Source: JBGAWK01 sp044227665 (GTDB taxonomy: Bacteria > Bacteroidota > Bacteroidia > Chitinophagales > JADIYW01). From it: a DNA stretch of 13,861 nt. Below are positions 7,273 through 13,540 of the stretch, one piece after another. The translations under genes were made by a program, and so were the position numbers. Every line of letters starts with the position of its first letter. Position 1 is the first letter of the stretch. Under the pieces are notes generated by a model. The model ran no database searches and was not told where the DNA came from. It saw only the letters and a program-made list of their open reading frames with translations. The stretch lies in contig JBGAWK010000061.1 in assembly GCA_044227665.1 (NCBI GenBank), positions 1 through 13,861 of the forward strand, in the 5' to 3' direction.

Positions 7273-7280
7273 CAAAAATA
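7273..7280 (-). promoter_or_regulatory. Predicted -7 promoter box of the PhoD-like gene
   Basis: On the minus strand this reads TATTTTTG, an exact TAnnTTTG match, 19 bases before the ATG at 7253. It would give a leader of about 14 nt, longer than at other promoters in this window. A TTTG lies 15 bases upstream, slightly too close for an ideal -33 element. It allows the phosphoesterase to be expressed independently of the carboxylase gene. Confidence 0.4.
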
Positions 7281-7292
7281 TACAAAAAATCC

Positions 7293-8843
7293 TTACAAAG
7301 GAATATTACCGTGTTTTTTCTTTGGCATGATTTCCGCTTTATTCTCCAGCATCTTGTATCCTTTTATCAATTTGAGGCGTGTTTCTTCCGGAAGGATGAC
7401 CTCATCTATGAATCCTCTGGCTGCTGCCCTATATGGGTTGGCAAAAGTTTCTGTATATTCCTCTACCTTCTCCTTTAGTTTTGCCTCCGGATTATCCGAG
7501 GCTTGGATTTCATGCTTAAAGATAATCTCTGCAGCACCTTTGGGTCCCATTACGGCAATTTCTGCCGAAGGCCATGCAAAATTCAAGTCTGCACCTATAT
7601 GTTTGGAATTCATCACATCGTAAGCACCCCCATATGCCTTTCTGGTAATCACAGTAATCTTAGGTACTGTAGCTTCACTAAGCGCATATAGTAGCTTGGC
7701 ACCACTGGTGATGATACCATTCCACTCCTGATCCGTGCCTGGCAAGAATCCCGGCACATCTACCAATACTAGCAATGGTATATTAAAAGCATCGCAGAAA
7801 CGCGTAAATCTAGCACCCTTTCTAGAGCTGTTGATATCCAATACCCCTGCCAGATAAGCAGGTTGATTGGCAACTATGCCTATACTTCTTCCTGCAATCC
7901 TTGCGAATCCTACTACAATATTTTCAGCAAATTCTTTGTGTACTTCATAGAAACTATCTTCATCCGTGATATAGGTAATTACCTCTCTGATATCGTAAGG
8001 TTGGTTAGGGTTCTCTGGCAAAAGCGTATTCAATTCTTTCCGCAGTTCATCAGACATGGAAGTATAGGGATACACAGGTGCCGGCTCTTCACAATTTTGT
8101 GGTAAATAAGAAAGTAATTTTTTTATCTGCAAGATACAATCCAAGCCATTTGTAGCGGTAAAATGAGTTACACCCGACTTAGAAGCATGGGTATGTGCAC
8201 CACCTAGAGCCTCAAAACTAATTTCTTCATGAGTTACCGTTTTCACCACATTGGGTCCCGTCACAAACATATAGGAAGTATTTTCTACCATATATATAAA
8301 ATCGGTGATAGCAGGAGAATATACGGCACCACCGGCACAGGGCCCCATGATAGCGGAAATTTGCGGTATCACACCCGAAGCCTTTACATTGCGATGAAAA
8401 ATATCGGCATAACCTCCCAATGATATTACGCCCTCCTGAATACGTGCACCTCCAGAGTCATTGAGTCCTACAATAGGCGCACCAACCTTCATGGCCAAAT
8501 CCATGATCTTACATATTTTTTCAGCATGAGTTTCGGACAATGAGCCCCCAAATACCGTAAAGTCCTGAGAAAACACATACACTAATCGTCCCTCTACAGT
8601 GCCATAGCCCGTTACTACCCCATCCCCAAGATACTGTTCATTATCTATACCAAAATCTGTGCAGCGGTGTGTGACCAACATGCCTATCTCTTCAAAGCTA
8701 CCCTTATCCAAGAATAAGTCTATACGTTCTCTCGCCGTCAATTTACTTTTTTGATGCTGTGTAGCAATACGATCTTCACCGCCACCCAAGAGTGCCTCGG
8801 CTTTTTTGTCTGACAGAAGTTGTACTTTATCTTTATGCGTCAT
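7293..8843 (-). CDS. pccB: Acyl-CoA (propionyl-CoA) carboxylase, carboxyltransferase beta subunit
   Basis: A 516-residue biotin-dependent carboxyltransferase that moves carboxyl from carboxybiotin to an acyl-CoA, most likely propionyl-CoA to give methylmalonyl-CoA. Both crotonase-fold halves are present. The N half has YVFSQDFTVFGGSLSE, the oxyanion block GGARIQEG (131-138) and GPCAGGAVYSPA (167-178). The C half has DVPGFLPGTDQEWNGII (362-378) and RKAYGGAYDVMNSKHIGAD (401-419), ending KKKHGNIPL as is usual. D409 in GGAYDVM corresponds, in my recollection, to the residue that favours propionyl- over acetyl-CoA in actinobacterial PccB/AccB. Length is normal for the family. The biotin carboxylase/BCCP subunit is not in the window. 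MmdA (methylmalonyl-CoA decarboxylase alpha) is homologous and remains an alternative. A TACTTTTG box lies four bases upstream of the ATG, divergent from the DUF3127 gene. Confidence 0.93.
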   Translation of the reverse strand: MTHKDKVQLLSDKKAEALLGGGEDRIATQHQKSKLTARERIDLFLDKGSFEEIGMLVTHRCTDFGIDNEQYLGDGVVTGYGTVEGRLVYVFSQDFTVFGGSLSETHAEKICKIMDLAMKVGAPIVGLNDSGGARIQEGVISLGGYADIFHRNVKASGVIPQISAIMGPCAGGAVYSPAITDFIYMVENTSYMFVTGPNVVKTVTHEEISFEALGGAHTHASKSGVTHFTATNGLDCILQIKKLLSYLPQNCEEPAPVYPYTSMSDELRKELNTLLPENPNQPYDIREVITYITDEDSFYEVHKEFAENIVVGFARIAGRSIGIVANQPAYLAGVLDINSSRKGARFTRFCDAFNIPLLVLVDVPGFLPGTDQEWNGIITSGAKLLYALSEATVPKITVITRKAYGGAYDVMNSKHIGADLNFAWPSAEIAVMGPKGAAEIIFKHEIQASDNPEAKLKEKVEEYTETFANPYRAAARGFIDEVILPEETRLKLIKGYKMLENKAEIMPKKKHGNIPL

Positions 8844-8847
8844 GGTA

Positions 8848-8855
8848 CAAAAGTA
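8848..8855 (-). promoter_or_regulatory. Predicted -7 promoter box of the carboxylase gene
   Basis: On the minus strand this is TACTTTTG, a full TAnnTTTG match, separated from the ATG at 8843 by only TACC. Transcription would start at or next to the A of the start codon, giving a leaderless mRNA. No clear -33 TTG is visible at the expected distance. Confidence 0.5.
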
Positions 8856-8953
8856 ATTCTAATCGCAGCATTATATTATATCTTACGATTAAGTATTGCT
8901 AAAGAAAATCATTTTTTGGACAAGAATTTACAATTAAAAAATATTTAAGCCCT

Positions 8954-8961
8954 TACATTTG
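8954..8961 (+). promoter_or_regulatory. Predicted -7 promoter box of the DUF3127 gene
   Basis: TACATTTG is an exact TAnnTTTG match, eight bases before the ATG at 8970, predicting a leader of two or three bases. The nearest upstream TTG (8916-8918) is about 35 bases away, too far for a -33 element. It is one of two divergent boxes in the 126-bp gap between the carboxylase gene and this gene. Confidence 0.5.
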
Positions 8962-8969
8962 TAGATAGT

Positions 8970-9335
8970 ATGGAACTTACAGCACGATTATTCAAAATTA
9001 TGTCGCCAATCTCAGGTGAAGGCAGAAACGGTACTTGGAAAAAGCAAGAATTCGTAGTGGAAACTGACGAACAATATCCTAAGAAAGTAATGTTTTCCAT
9101 TTGGAATGACAAAGCCAGTATCAGCAACATCTCTGTTGGCAGCAGTATGAAAATATTTTTTGATGTCGAAAGCCGCGAATATAACGAGAGATGGTTTACA
9201 GACCTCAAAGTATGGAAGATAGAAAGTGGCAGCAGTAATGCTGATGCGCCAGGGGAAGATATCCCTGACTTCTCTACTACCGATATTCCTCCGGCACCTC
9301 CGGCAGGTGATATGGATGACGATTTACCTTTCTAA
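8970..9335 (+). CDS. DUF3127 protein, OB-fold/SSB-like with acidic C-terminal tip
   Basis: A 121-residue protein that I recognise as the DUF3127 family, common in Bacteroidota and without a well-established function. Residues 1-84 form a beta-rich domain with the family blocks MELTARLFKI, GTWKKQEFVVET, PKKVMFSIWNDK and DVESREYNERWFTDLKVWKIE; the pattern suggests an OB fold. Residues about 85-114 are a low-complexity linker rich in Ser, Asp and Pro. The last six residues are DDDLPF (116-121), nearly identical to the acidic tip of bacterial single-stranded-DNA-binding protein (DDDIPF in E. coli), which recruits replication and repair enzymes. A ssDNA- or nucleic-acid-binding role is therefore inferred. 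It is unlikely to be the cell's main SSB, which is longer with a different N-terminal domain. ilvD starts 18 nt after its stop and may share the transcript. Confidence 0.85.
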   Translation: MELTARLFKIMSPISGEGRNGTWKKQEFVVETDEQYPKKVMFSIWNDKASISNISVGSSMKIFFDVESREYNERWFTDLKVWKIESGSSNADAPGEDIPDFSTTDIPPAPPAGDMDDDLPF

Positions 9336-9353
9336 TATTTTTTTATATACAGC

Positions 9354-11024
9354 ATGAATAAATATTCTAAAACTATTACCCAAGATACTACTCAGCCGGC
9401 GGCGCAGGCCATGCTCCACGCTATTGGACTTACCGATGAAGATTTCAAGAAGCCCCAAGTAGGCATAGCCTCTACAGGATGGGATGGCAATCCTTGCAAT
9501 ATGCACCTCAATATGATGGCAGCACAAGTAAAAGCCGCAGTAAACAAACAAGATATTATAGGGCTAAATTTTTATACCATAGGCGTATCTGACGGCATAT
9601 CTATGGGTACGGCAGGTATGCGCTATTCCTTGGTATCTCGCGAAGTCATTGCAGATTCCATAGAGACCAATGCAGGAGCTCAATATTATGATGGCATCAT
9701 CTCCATTGCAGGGTGTGATAAAAATATGCCTGGCGTAATTATGGGTATGTCACGCCTGAACAGACCCTCCCTGATGATATATGGCGGAACCATAGCTCCG
9801 GGACACTACAAAGGACAAACATTAGATGTAGTTTCTGCTTTTGAAGCTTTGGGACAGAAATTTGCCGGCACCATCAGTGATGAAGACTTTAAAGGCGTAG
9901 TCCAGAATGCTTGCCCGGGTGCAGGTGCCTGCGGTGGCATGTATACGGCAAATACTATGGCTTCGGCCATAGAAGCCCTAGGGATGAGCCTCCCCTACTC
10001 TGCGAGCAATCCCGCCATAAGCGAAGATAAAAAGAAAGAAGTAGGACAGGCAGCAGCAGCTATAAAGTTACTCTTAGAAAAAGACATAAAACCTTCTGAC
10101 ATCATGACTTTCAAGGCATTTGAGAATGCTATAAGGATAGTAATAGTATTAGGAGGAAGTACCAATGCCGTCATGCATCTTATCGCTATGGCGAAAACCG
10201 TGGGCGTAAGTCTAAGTATAGATGATTTTGTCCGACTTGCAGATACTACGCCTATGCTTGCCGACTTTAGACCTAGCGGAAAATATGTAATGGAAGACTT
10301 GCATAAGATTGGTGGGTTACCTGCCGTGATGAAATATTTACTAAAGAACGGTTTTTTGCATGGCGACTGCCTTACTGTTACCGGAAAAACTTTAGCAGAA
10401 AATTTGGCTGAACTACCAGATTTATCCGAAGGGCAGGAATTATTACATACTTTGGAAAATCCTATTAAAGCTACAGGACATATACGCATCTTATTTGGCA
10501 ACCTTGCCACAGAAGGTGCAGTAGCCAAAATCACTGGAAAGGAAGGCGAACGATTCGAAGGTACAGCTATATGTTTTGATTGTGAGCAGGATGCCATAGA
10601 TGCTATGAAAGACAAAAAAGTCAAAGATGGACATGTCGTGGTAATCCGATACATAGGACCTAGGGGTGCTCCAGGGATGCCAGAGATGCTGAAACCCACC
10701 TCTGTACTCATGGGAGAGGGATTAGGGAAAGCTGTAGCCCTAATTACTGACGGAAGATTCAGTGGTGGCTCTCACGGTTTTGTAGTAGGACACGTTACTC
10801 CCGAAGCCCAAAACGGTGGAAACATAGCTCTTGTAAAGGATGGCGACACCATAATTATTGATGCAGTAGCTAATACAATAAATGTACTTATCACAGATGG
10901 AGAACTGGAAGAAAGAAGGACATTATGGTCTATGCCACCTCTAAAAGCTACCAGTGGTGTGCTCTACAAGTATGCTATGTCTGTAAGTTCGGCATCCGAA
11001 GGTTGTGTTACTGACAGACCTTAA
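9354..11024 (+). CDS. ilvD: Dihydroxy-acid dehydratase
   Basis: IlvD dehydrates 2,3-dihydroxy-isovalerate and 2,3-dihydroxy-3-methylvalerate to the 2-keto acids in valine, isoleucine and (through valine) leucine synthesis. The 556-residue protein carries the three iron-sulfur cluster cysteines in their usual contexts: C48 in GNPCNMH, C121 in GCDKNMPG and C193 in CPGAGACGGMYTANTM. It has GGSTNAVMHLIAMA, GGLPAVMKYLL, TGKTLAENL, GRFSGGSHGFVVGHVTPEA and the C-terminal VSSASEGCVTDRP. Cysteine spacing and size fit the [2Fe-2S] type seen in plants and many bacteria. It begins 18 nt after the DUF3127 stop, with no Shine-Dalgarno sequence and no own box that I can see, so it may be co-transcribed with that gene. 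The ilvB, ilvN and ilvC partners that often follow ilvD in Bacteroidota are absent; dnaB follows instead. Confidence 0.97.
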   Translation: MNKYSKTITQDTTQPAAQAMLHAIGLTDEDFKKPQVGIASTGWDGNPCNMHLNMMAAQVKAAVNKQDIIGLNFYTIGVSDGISMGTAGMRYSLVSREVIADSIETNAGAQYYDGIISIAGCDKNMPGVIMGMSRLNRPSLMIYGGTIAPGHYKGQTLDVVSAFEALGQKFAGTISDEDFKGVVQNACPGAGACGGMYTANTMASAIEALGMSLPYSASNPAISEDKKKEVGQAAAAIKLLLEKDIKPSDIMTFKAFENAIRIVIVLGGSTNAVMHLIAMAKTVGVSLSIDDFVRLADTTPMLADFRPSGKYVMEDLHKIGGLPAVMKYLLKNGFLHGDCLTVTGKTLAENLAELPDLSEGQELLHTLENPIKATGHIRILFGNLATEGAVAKITGKEGERFEGTAICFDCEQDAIDAMKDKKVKDGHVVVIRYIGPRGAPGMPEMLKPTSVLMGEGLGKAVALITDGRFSGGSHGFVVGHVTPEAQNGGNIALVKDGDTIIIDAVANTINVLITDGELEERRTLWSMPPLKATSGVLYKYAMSVSSASEGCVTDRP

Positions 11025-11097
11025 TATTTAGCATCATAAATAGTGGGGTTCTTACTTCAATATACTCCAAATATTGATTTTTACCCATTTTCAATAT

Positions 11098-11140
11098 ATT
11101 GATTATCAATTATTTATCTATTAATACATTGATTATCAAT
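11098..11140 (+). repeat. Two identical 13-bp palindromes, 30 bp apart
   Basis: ATTGATTATCAAT occurs at 11098-11110 and again at 11128-11140. Each copy is a perfect inverted repeat (ATTGAT and ATCAAT) around one central base. The repeat period is exactly 30 bp, close to three helical turns, so proteins bound to both would sit on the same face of the DNA. This is the arrangement of a dimeric regulator or origin-binding protein. The half-sites resemble those of FNR, but FNR needs a four-base spacer, and here it is one. Confidence 0.6.
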
Positions 11141-11198
11141 CCACTAAATATCCACAATCACTATGTGAACTTATTGTGTATTGTTTTTGGTAAAAATC

Positions 11199-11207
11199 TT
11201 ATCCACA
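11199..11207 (+). promoter_or_regulatory. Perfect DnaA box upstream of dnaB
   Basis: TTATCCACA matches the bacterial DnaA-box consensus at all nine positions. It is 39 bp before the dnaB start and 26 bp before the predicted -7 box, so bound DnaA would overlap the -33 region. A second site with one mismatch, ATATCCACA, lies 51 bp upstream in the same orientation. Confidence 0.6.
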
Positions 11208-11233
11208 GTTCATTTCTGTAGCTAAAAACACTG

Positions 11234-11241
11234 TACTTTAG
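11234..11241 (+). promoter_or_regulatory. Possible -7 promoter box of dnaB
   Basis: TACTTTAG differs from TAnnTTTG at one position. A TTTC at 11213-11216 could be a weak -33 element with a 17-base spacer. The dnaB ATG follows after CGACG, predicting a leaderless or nearly leaderless mRNA. Weaker than the other boxes because of the mismatch. Confidence 0.33.
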
Positions 11242-11246
11242 CGACG

Positions 11247-12788
11247 ATGGAAGATCAAGCTTTAAAGAAGACGATATCAAACTTTAGAACAAATAAACCT
11301 AAGGATTTCTCTGCACAGCTATTTGGGAAACTTCCTCCGCAAGCACGAGAATTAGAGGAAGCCGTCATCGGGGCACTCATGATTGACAATAATGCCCTTT
11401 CAGAAGTAATAGACATCCTCAAGCCCGAATCTTTTTACGTAGATGCACATCAATATATTTTCAAGGCTATCGTAAGTCTGTTCAATAAGTCTCAGCCTAT
11501 AGACTTACTTACTGTTGCGGAAGAATTGAGAAAGTCCGGTTCTTTAGAGTTGATAGGTGGTGCTTATACACTATCAGAGCTTACCAACAAAGTAGCTTCT
11601 TCTGCCAATATAGAATATCACGCCCGTATTATCATCCAAAAGTTTATACAAAGAGAATTGATTAGGTTATCTACAGATATTATCAATGATGCCTATGAGG
11701 ATACTACGGACGTATTGGATTTGCTGGATACTGCCGAAAAGAAAATTTACAGCGTAGCCGACCAAAACCTGAGAAAAGGTAGCGACAGTATGGAGAGCCT
11801 TATCCCAAAGACACTCTTTGAAATAGGAGAAATACGCAATAGACCCGAGGGTCTCACAGGCGTACCTTCGGGTTTCACAAAATTAGACAGGCTCACTTCA
11901 GGATGGCATGGCTCGGAACTTATCATCATTGCCGCAAGACCAGCTATGGGCAAGACGGCTTTCATCCTGAATATGGCACTACATGCTGCGGTAGAGTTCA
12001 ATATGGGCGTAGCCGTATTCTCCCTAGAAATGGGTGCCACACAATTGGTAAAACGTCTGATTTCTGCAGAATGTGAGATAGAACAAGAGAAAATGAGAAA
12101 TGGCAATCTATCAGATGCTGAGTGGATGATGCTCAACAAGAAAGTAGAACGACTTTCCCGCGCTCCAATTTTTATTAATGATACTGCAGGCATAAATATC
12201 TTTGAATTGCGCGCGCAATGCAGGAGGCTAAAGGCAGCACACGATATCAAAATGGTGATGATAGACTACTTGCAGTTGATGAGTGGTCTCAATGATGGCA
12301 GAGGCATGAATAGGGAACAAGAAATAAGCAATATTTCGCGTTCGCTAAAAAGCCTTTCCAAGGAATTGGACATCCCGGTAATTGCCCTATCACAGCTCAG
12401 CCGTGCTGTAGAGACACGTACCGGAGAGAAGAAACCTCAGCTCTCAGACCTCAGAGAATCGGGAGCAATAGAACAAGATGCCGACCTGGTACTAGGGTTG
12501 TATCGCCCTGAATACTATGGATTCCATCAGGATGCCCAAGGACAGTCCACACAGGGACTAGCGGAAATCATCGTCATGAAGAACCGTCATGGTCCCACAG
12601 AAACGGTGCAAGTAAAATTCGTAAATCAGTATGGCAAATTTACAGATATGGACATTTTCAATGCAGACTTCAATTCCTTTGTCGCCAATAAACCCATGCA
12701 TAATGGCGGGGAGCAGAATAGCTTCACGACACTGGGATCTAAGATGAATGATGATACAACTGTTCATGATGAAGAACCTCCATTCTAA
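11247..12788 (+). CDS. dnaB: Replicative DNA helicase DnaB
   Basis: DnaB is the hexameric 5'-3' helicase that unwinds DNA ahead of the replication fork and contacts primase. The 513-residue protein has the N-terminal domain from about residue 30 (PPQARELEEAVIGALMID), a linker near 165-200, and a RecA-like domain from GVPSGFTKLDRLTSGW. The latter has Walker A ARPAMGKTAF (230-239, K236, T237), SLEM with E261, Walker B VMIDYLQLM (337-345, D340), LSQLSRAVETR with sensor Q383, DLRESGAIEQDAD and the arginine-finger region KNRHGPT (445-451). No intein interrupts the Walker A or nearby hot spots. After residue about 475 comes a disordered, Asn/Gly/Asp-rich tail ending DEEPPF, which resembles an SSB acidic tip. 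A perfect DnaA box lies upstream and pssA starts 44 nt downstream. Length is slightly above E. coli DnaB because of the tail. Confidence 0.97.
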   Translation: MEDQALKKTISNFRTNKPKDFSAQLFGKLPPQARELEEAVIGALMIDNNALSEVIDILKPESFYVDAHQYIFKAIVSLFNKSQPIDLLTVAEELRKSGSLELIGGAYTLSELTNKVASSANIEYHARIIIQKFIQRELIRLSTDIINDAYEDTTDVLDLLDTAEKKIYSVADQNLRKGSDSMESLIPKTLFEIGEIRNRPEGLTGVPSGFTKLDRLTSGWHGSELIIIAARPAMGKTAFILNMALHAAVEFNMGVAVFSLEMGATQLVKRLISAECEIEQEKMRNGNLSDAEWMMLNKKVERLSRAPIFINDTAGINIFELRAQCRRLKAAHDIKMVMIDYLQLMSGLNDGRGMNREQEISNISRSLKSLSKELDIPVIALSQLSRAVETRTGEKKPQLSDLRESGAIEQDADLVLGLYRPEYYGFHQDAQGQSTQGLAEIIVMKNRHGPTETVQVKFVNQYGKFTDMDIFNADFNSFVANKPMHNGGEQNSFTTLGSKMNDDTTVHDEEPPF

Positions 12789-12832
12789 ATAATAAAGAAC
12801 TTTGTATTTCGTAATGTTTTATATTTATCCTC

Positions 12833-13540
12833 ATGATTAAGCATCTGCCTAATGCCATCACTGTCCTGAACTTGCTATTAGGAATAGTAGGCATTATCTT
12901 CTTATGGGAAAAAAATTATGCTTTTGTTCATCTATGTATGTTGCTTGCCCTGGCGGCAGACTTTGCAGATGGCATGGTGGCACGCGCCTTCAGGGTATCG
13001 TCGCCCTTGGGCAAACAATTGGATTCTCTCGCCGACAATGTAACCTTTGGCGTTCTTCCAGCTATGCTTTGGTATCATATCTTCACACAACTTCTCTATG
13101 TTATAGCCGGAAAATCTGGCATCTCTCCAGCAATTATGCCCCTGACATATAGAGTCCTACCCTACATTTCACTGGTTTTTGCGGCATGTGCCTGTCTGCG
13201 TTTAGCAAAATTCAATATTGACGAGCGTCAGTCCACCTATTTCATAGGAATTCCTACCCCTGCAGCAGCACTATTTACCTTGGGGATTTTCCAGACACCC
13301 CTATTTCAGATACCCCTGTGGTTTATGATGCTGATAATGATCATAATTTCCACACTTATGGTGATAGAATTGCCTATTCTCAGCTTTAAAATGAAAGATA
13401 AAAAACCCATAGCTGTCGTAGTAATTATCACCATAATTTCGGCTGTCTTCTTTCAGTGGCTGTCTTTGAGCATAAGCATAATTCTCCTTGTAATATTTAG
13501 TCTTATTTTTAAAAATAAAATTATTGAAAAAGAGGCCTAA
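12833..13540 (+). CDS. pssA: CDP-diacylglycerol-serine O-phosphatidyltransferase
   Basis: An integral membrane CDP-alcohol phosphotransferase of 235 residues that makes phosphatidylserine from CDP-diacylglycerol and serine, the precursor of phosphatidylethanolamine. The catalytic signature DGx2ARx8Gx3Dx3D is complete at 46-68 (D46, G47, A50, R51, G60, D64, D68). About seven or eight hydrophobic helices are visible, and the N-terminus HLPNAITVLNLLLGI is typical of type II PssA. The sequence favours PssA over PgsA or phosphatidylcholine synthase by its N-terminus and size, although family members are similar. The ATG lies 44 nt after dnaB. TTTG at 12801 with a poor TATTTATC 17 bases on could be a promoter, but read-through from dnaB is as likely. 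The 3' end includes a 16-bp A/T palindrome (13503-13518). psd is not in this window. Confidence 0.9.
   Translation: MIKHLPNAITVLNLLLGIVGIIFLWEKNYAFVHLCMLLALAADFADGMVARAFRVSSPLGKQLDSLADNVTFGVLPAMLWYHIFTQLLYVIAGKSGISPAIMPLTYRVLPYISLVFAACACLRLAKFNIDERQSTYFIGIPTPAAALFTLGIFQTPLFQIPLWFMMLIMIIISTLMVIELPILSFKMKDKKPIAVVVIITIISAVFFQWLSLSISIILLVIFSLIFKNKIIEKEA

Larger units (their letters stand above)
11025..11246 (+). other. Intergenic region with AT-rich repeats and DnaA box, oriC-like
   Basis: This 222-bp gap between ilvD and dnaB holds no reading frame. Bases 11071-11140 contain only 11 G or C in 70, about 84 percent AT. Within it ATATTGA (11071-11077) and TCAATAT (11091-11097) form an inverted repeat, followed by two identical 13-mers ATTGATTATCAAT. 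Downstream are a DnaA-like ATATCCACA (11148-11156, one mismatch) and a perfect DnaA box TTATCCACA (11199-11207). The stretch from 11104 also fits the enteric IHF consensus WATCAANNNNTTR once, which may be coincidence. An AT-rich unwinding-like segment beside DnaA boxes in front of the helicase gene suggests either a replication origin or DnaA control of dnaB. Only one perfect box is present, fewer than in most origins. Confidence 0.45.

Noticed and set aside
7147..7623. Plus-strand frame of 158 codons spanning the PhoD-like/carboxylase junction
   Set aside because: It crosses two well-supported minus-strand genes and resembles no family.
9995..10711. Long antisense reading frame (238 codons) inside ilvD
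   Set aside because: It mirrors the ilvD codons, shows low-complexity Ser/Pro/Ile content and no recognisable domain, while ilvD on the other strand is complete.
11098..11140. FNR/CRP binding sites
   Set aside because: The TTGAT and ATCAA half-sites are separated by one base, whereas FNR requires four, so the spacing excludes it.
11935..11965. Intein at the DnaB Walker A site
   Set aside because: The motif is continuous and the protein has normal length, so no intein is present.
11747..12250. Antisense reading frame of 167 codons inside dnaB
   Set aside because: Overlaps the Walker A region of an intact dnaB and has no family motif or start context.
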